Of a stretch of DNA of 64,000 nucleotides, positions 61,656-64,000 are shown one piece after another. Position numbers and translations under genes: made by a program. Origin of the DNA: Ravibacter sp037191015. Its GTDB lineage: Bacteria > Bacteroidota > Bacteroidia > Cytophagales > Spirosomataceae. The notes below the pieces were generated by a model. The model did not search any database, had not been told where the DNA came from, and saw only the letters and a list, made by a program, of their open reading frames with translations. The stretch spans positions 372,001-436,000 of the forward strand of contig JBBCKD010000010.1 in the NCBI GenBank assembly GCA_037191015.1, given 5' to 3'. Each line of letters opens with the position of its first letter. Positions within the stretch are counted from its first letter, which is position 1.

Positions 61656-62189
61656 ATGAAGCCTGCACCTGATTATTCGCGACGAGATGAGACCGGTTCC
61701 GTTTCCCGCGAGCTCATGGAAGAAATCCGCGCTTTTTTTGACGCGACAGATTCGGGCTCTTTTAAAACAACGCTTTTTAATATTCTGCTTGCCTACGGCG
61801 GGCGCTATTATTATAACGCGGGCGAGCCGGTCGAAGTGGTCGAAACACTCGACCGGCTGGGTCGGCTTCTTGCCGGGGTCAAAAGCTGGGCCGGTGTTCC
61901 TGCAGCTCCACCGGCCGGTGGCAGTAACGAAAGCCCGGCAACTGAATCCTGCCCGGGGGCACTTCCCGGTCATGCTCAAATCAACCCTGTTGATGTGCTG
62001 GTGCGCTTTTTTGAAGACGACCGATACCTGAATATAGAAGGTACCCTCCGTTCGCTTCGTTTCTTTTCCCTGTGCAGCCAGTCCGGGATGGAAGACGGCG
62101 CCGGAATCGATACCCTGAAATTTTATCACGATATGACCTGCCTGGTAGAAGCCTGCGACCGCATCCGGAACGAGGCAGCCGGCGGCTGA
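61656..62189 (+). CDS. hypothetical protein with two copies of helical module A
   Basis: About 177 residues from ATG 61656 (MKPAPDYSRRDETGSVSREL); an in-frame ATG at 61608 would add 16. Two segments share a pattern: EEIRAFFDATDSGSFKTTLF..YGGRYYYNAGEPVEVVETLDRL, and VLVRFFEDDRYLNIEGTLRS..GAGIDTLKFYHDMTCLVEACDRI. A Pro/Ala/Gly-rich linker (VPAAPPAGGSNESPATE) separates them. The same pattern fills the 93-residue protein at 59708. No family recognised; predicted cytoplasmic and all-helical. It follows the S24-type regulator by about 140 bp on the same strand. Confidence 0.68.
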   Translation: MKPAPDYSRRDETGSVSRELMEEIRAFFDATDSGSFKTTLFNILLAYGGRYYYNAGEPVEVVETLDRLGRLLAGVKSWAGVPAAPPAGGSNESPATESCPGALPGHAQINPVDVLVRFFEDDRYLNIEGTLRSLRFFSLCSQSGMEDGAGIDTLKFYHDMTCLVEACDRIRNEAAGG

Positions 62190-62527
62190 TTGTACTTTTC
62201 GGTGCAGGTATTTGAGCGGTACAATGCGGTGGAGATAAGTGATTGAAAGGGGGAGTCTGACAGCCTGAAATTAAAAAAGTTATAAAATATCAAAAGATCA
62301 AGCAATTTTAATTCTTGTAAACCTTGTTTATTCAAAATTATTGACCTGTTTTATTTGAGCAAAAAGAATTTTTTCACATAATTTGTGGCAAATACAGAAT
62401 AGGCTAATAGAAATCTTTTATTTTTGTTTCTATAATAGTGCGGCTGATCGGGGTGAGTGTATACGCAGTCAGGCTTCAGGCGGGTTACAGAATATTCCTG
62501 GTTTTTTTTACCAAAAAATATAACTTA
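62190..62527 (+). other. 338-bp AT-rich region without a gene
   Basis: No reading frame with coding character is seen. It is clearly more AT-rich than its surroundings. TATTTTTG at 62419-62426 fits the -7 consensus, about 100 bp before the next gene, and TTTG-N21-TAATTTG at 62354-62385 is a second, weaker candidate. It may be the promoter region of the exported protein at 62528. Confidence 0.4.
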
Positions 62528-62932
62528 ATGAAGGTGTTGGAGAAATACATATTCTTATCAGTGCTTCTTTTCCTGGCAGGAATTGCAGCCCCTGCTGAGA
62601 GAGTATCCGACACTGAAAATGATACCGCGATCGCGGCTTGCCTGCCTGGCAGAACCTTCAGAGTTTGTCAGGACATCCCCGAGGTCGGGCAGACGTTAGC
62701 AATATTAAAACATGCTTTTCATGAAGCGATCTTCGCGGAGGAAAGCGAGGTAGACCACCAGGAAACCGAATTCCAGGGTAAAGAGCAGAAACACGGCTTT
62801 CTCTACCTTGCTCCCGGTTTTCTGTCGCTGGCTTATTCTTCCGGGAAAATTAACATACCCTTTAAAGGAAAAAACTACCTACCCTACCAGTTTTCACACA
62901 AATACATTCTCTTCGAGTCTCTCCTGATCTGA
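62528..62932 (+). CDS. small exported hypothetical protein
   Basis: 134 residues from ATG 62528 (MKVLEKYIFLSVLLFLAGIA); the frame is open upstream, but the signal peptide starts here. A signal peptide with probable cleavage after APA is followed by a mature part of about 108 residues with no known motif (DTAIAACLPGRTFRVCQDIP, then an acidic, His-containing middle and an aromatic C-terminus). Two cysteines could form a disulfide. It precedes the RND adaptor gene by 142 bp on the same strand. No family recognised. Confidence 0.55.
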   Translation: MKVLEKYIFLSVLLFLAGIAAPAERVSDTENDTAIAACLPGRTFRVCQDIPEVGQTLAILKHAFHEAIFAEESEVDHQETEFQGKEQKHGFLYLAPGFLSLAYSSGKINIPFKGKNYLPYQFSHKYILFESLLI

Positions 62933-63074
62933 TTCACGGTATTTACCAGCCATCAGGTGTTACGGATTCCATGTCGTATAGTATGACAGGCCGGTTTCGA
63001 AATGAAACCACGGGTCTGGTATGTACCCTGATGTACCGTTAATCCAAGTACTTTTTTAACCAATACCAGTTGTC

Positions 63075-64000
63075 ATGAAGAGTGTTTTCGTGGCAGTGGC
63101 ATCATTTGCCCTGCTCTTTAATATCGGTTGTGAATCAAAAAACGAGGAGGAAGAATCAGCTATAAAATTACTGGTGACAAGCCCCCTGGAAAAGGACACT
63201 ATTGTTACCAGGGAATATGTCAGCCAGATAAGGTCTGTCAGCCATATCGAGCTGCGGACGCTGGAGAGAGGATACCTGCATAAGATCTTTGTAGACGAAG
63301 GACAGTTCGTGAGAAAAGGACAGCTCATGTTCCAGATCATGCCTATGATACTGGAGGCGGAGCAGCAGAAGGCAAAAGCAGAAGCCGGCTTTGCGGAAAT
63401 CGAATACCTGAATACCAAATCGCTTGCCGACAGCAACGTCGTTTCCCGGAATGAGCTGGCGCTCGCCAAAGCCAGGCTGGATAAAGCAAAGGCCGAGCTG
63501 GCGCTTGCCGACGTACATCTCGCATTTACTGAAATAAAGGCTCCTTTCGACGGGATAATGGACCAGTTCCAGGTCCGGCTGGGCAGCCTGGTAGACGAAG
63601 GGGACCTGCTGACTACCTTGTCGGACAACAGCAGGATGTGGGTGTACTTCAATGTGCCGGAAGCAGAATACCTTGATTACAAAATGCGCTCGGGCCAGAG
63701 CGGGGGGGAGAAGGTGAAGCTAATGATGGCCAATCATAAGCTGTTTGAATACCCCGGCATCGTGGAGACAATAGAGGCAGATTTCAATAACGAAACCGGC
63801 AACATCGCTTTCAGAGCCACTTTTCCGAATCCGAAAGGACTGCTCCGCCATGGACAGACCGGTAACGTGCTGGTAGAGGCGCCGCTGAAAAAAGCCCTGA
63901 TCATACCTCAGAAAGCTACATTCGAAGTGCTTGAGAAAAAATTTGTATTCGTGGTTGACAAGGACAACGTAGTCCATACGCGTGAGATCAGCATCGGAGC
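63075..64000 (+). CDS. RND efflux periplasmic adaptor subunit (AcrA/MexA family), 3' partial
   Basis: ATG 63075 opens a frame that runs to the end of the window (308 codons seen; the family has about 370-400). A lipoprotein signal (SVFVAVASFALLFNIGCES, Cys19) is followed by the membrane-fusion pattern: IRSVSHIELRTLERGYLHKI and VDEGQFVRKGQLMFQI (lipoyl half), a helical hairpin (AEQQKAKAEAGFAEIEYLNT; VVSRNELALAKARLDKAKAE), IKAPFDGIMDQFQVRLGSLV (second lipoyl half) and a beta-barrel (RATFPNPKGLLRHGQTGNVL). It would link an RND pump to an outer-membrane channel; those genes are expected beyond the window. Confidence 0.93.
   Translation, partial: MKSVFVAVASFALLFNIGCESKNEEEESAIKLLVTSPLEKDTIVTREYVSQIRSVSHIELRTLERGYLHKIFVDEGQFVRKGQLMFQIMPMILEAEQQKAKAEAGFAEIEYLNTKSLADSNVVSRNELALAKARLDKAKAELALADVHLAFTEIKAPFDGIMDQFQVRLGSLVDEGDLLTTLSDNSRMWVYFNVPEAEYLDYKMRSGQSGGEKVKLMMANHKLFEYPGIVETIEADFNNETGNIAFRATFPNPKGLLRHGQTGNVLVEAPLKKALIIPQKATFEVLEKKFVFVVDKDNVVHTREISIG

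Overview
The window is a chromosomal segment of a Bacteroidota bacterium, probably a Cytophagia, Sphingobacteriia or Chitinophagia relative. The signs are SusC/SusD-type outer-membrane pairs with a FecI-like sigma factor and FecR, two proteins with type IX secretion (T9SS) C-terminal sorting domains, promoters of the TTTG-N19-21-TAnnTTTG type, weak Shine-Dalgarno signals and roughly 50 percent GC. No rRNA, tRNA or CRISPR array was recognised.

1-13.5 kb: the end of an S9 peptidase gene, then an ECF sigma / FecR / SusC (with STN domain) / SusD / secreted hydrolase-like operon, a typical cell-surface-signalled uptake and degradation unit, followed by an AraC regulator behind a long palindrome. 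13.7-19.1 kb: leuC, leuD, a citramalate-synthase-like gene and leuB, with an AT-rich MNT-HEPN toxin-antitoxin pair inserted between the last two; a bidirectional terminator ends the block. 19.1-29.1 kb: a DUF937 gene, then a DNA-damage island. An S24 (LexA-like) repressor with two tandem operators at its start lies divergent from imuA-imuB-VOC-dnaE2. Next comes a repeat-rich intergenic patch, a 294-bp cassette bounded by a perfect 21-bp inverted repeat and carrying one 70-codon gene, a hypothetical gene behind a multi-hairpin leader, and dinD.

29.1-31.97 kb: a T9SS-sorted repeat protein and a LuxR-type regulator. 32.1-59.1 kb: a large exopolysaccharide cluster. It starts with a strong candidate promoter, a single-domain response regulator and a sugar transferase fused to a degenerate receiver domain. 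It continues with a half-length TolC-like protein, a degenerate Wzc-like co-polymerase, several glycosyltransferases, an overlooked 49-residue membrane protein, a Wzy/WaaL-like polymerase or ligase, a Wzx-like flippase and a GT11 fucosyltransferase. It also holds a hybrid histidine kinase and a 1483-residue secreted CBM6/GH-A-like protein. The motif CTCAACGTTT recurs just before several start codons in this cluster.

59.1-64 kb: a small lipoprotein, two XRE-type regulators (one with an S24 domain whose catalytic lysine position holds arginine) flanked by two hypothetical proteins that seem to share a helical module, a small exported protein, and the start of an RND-efflux periplasmic adaptor gene cut by the window end.

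Functional calls rest on recognising motifs by eye; no database search was run.
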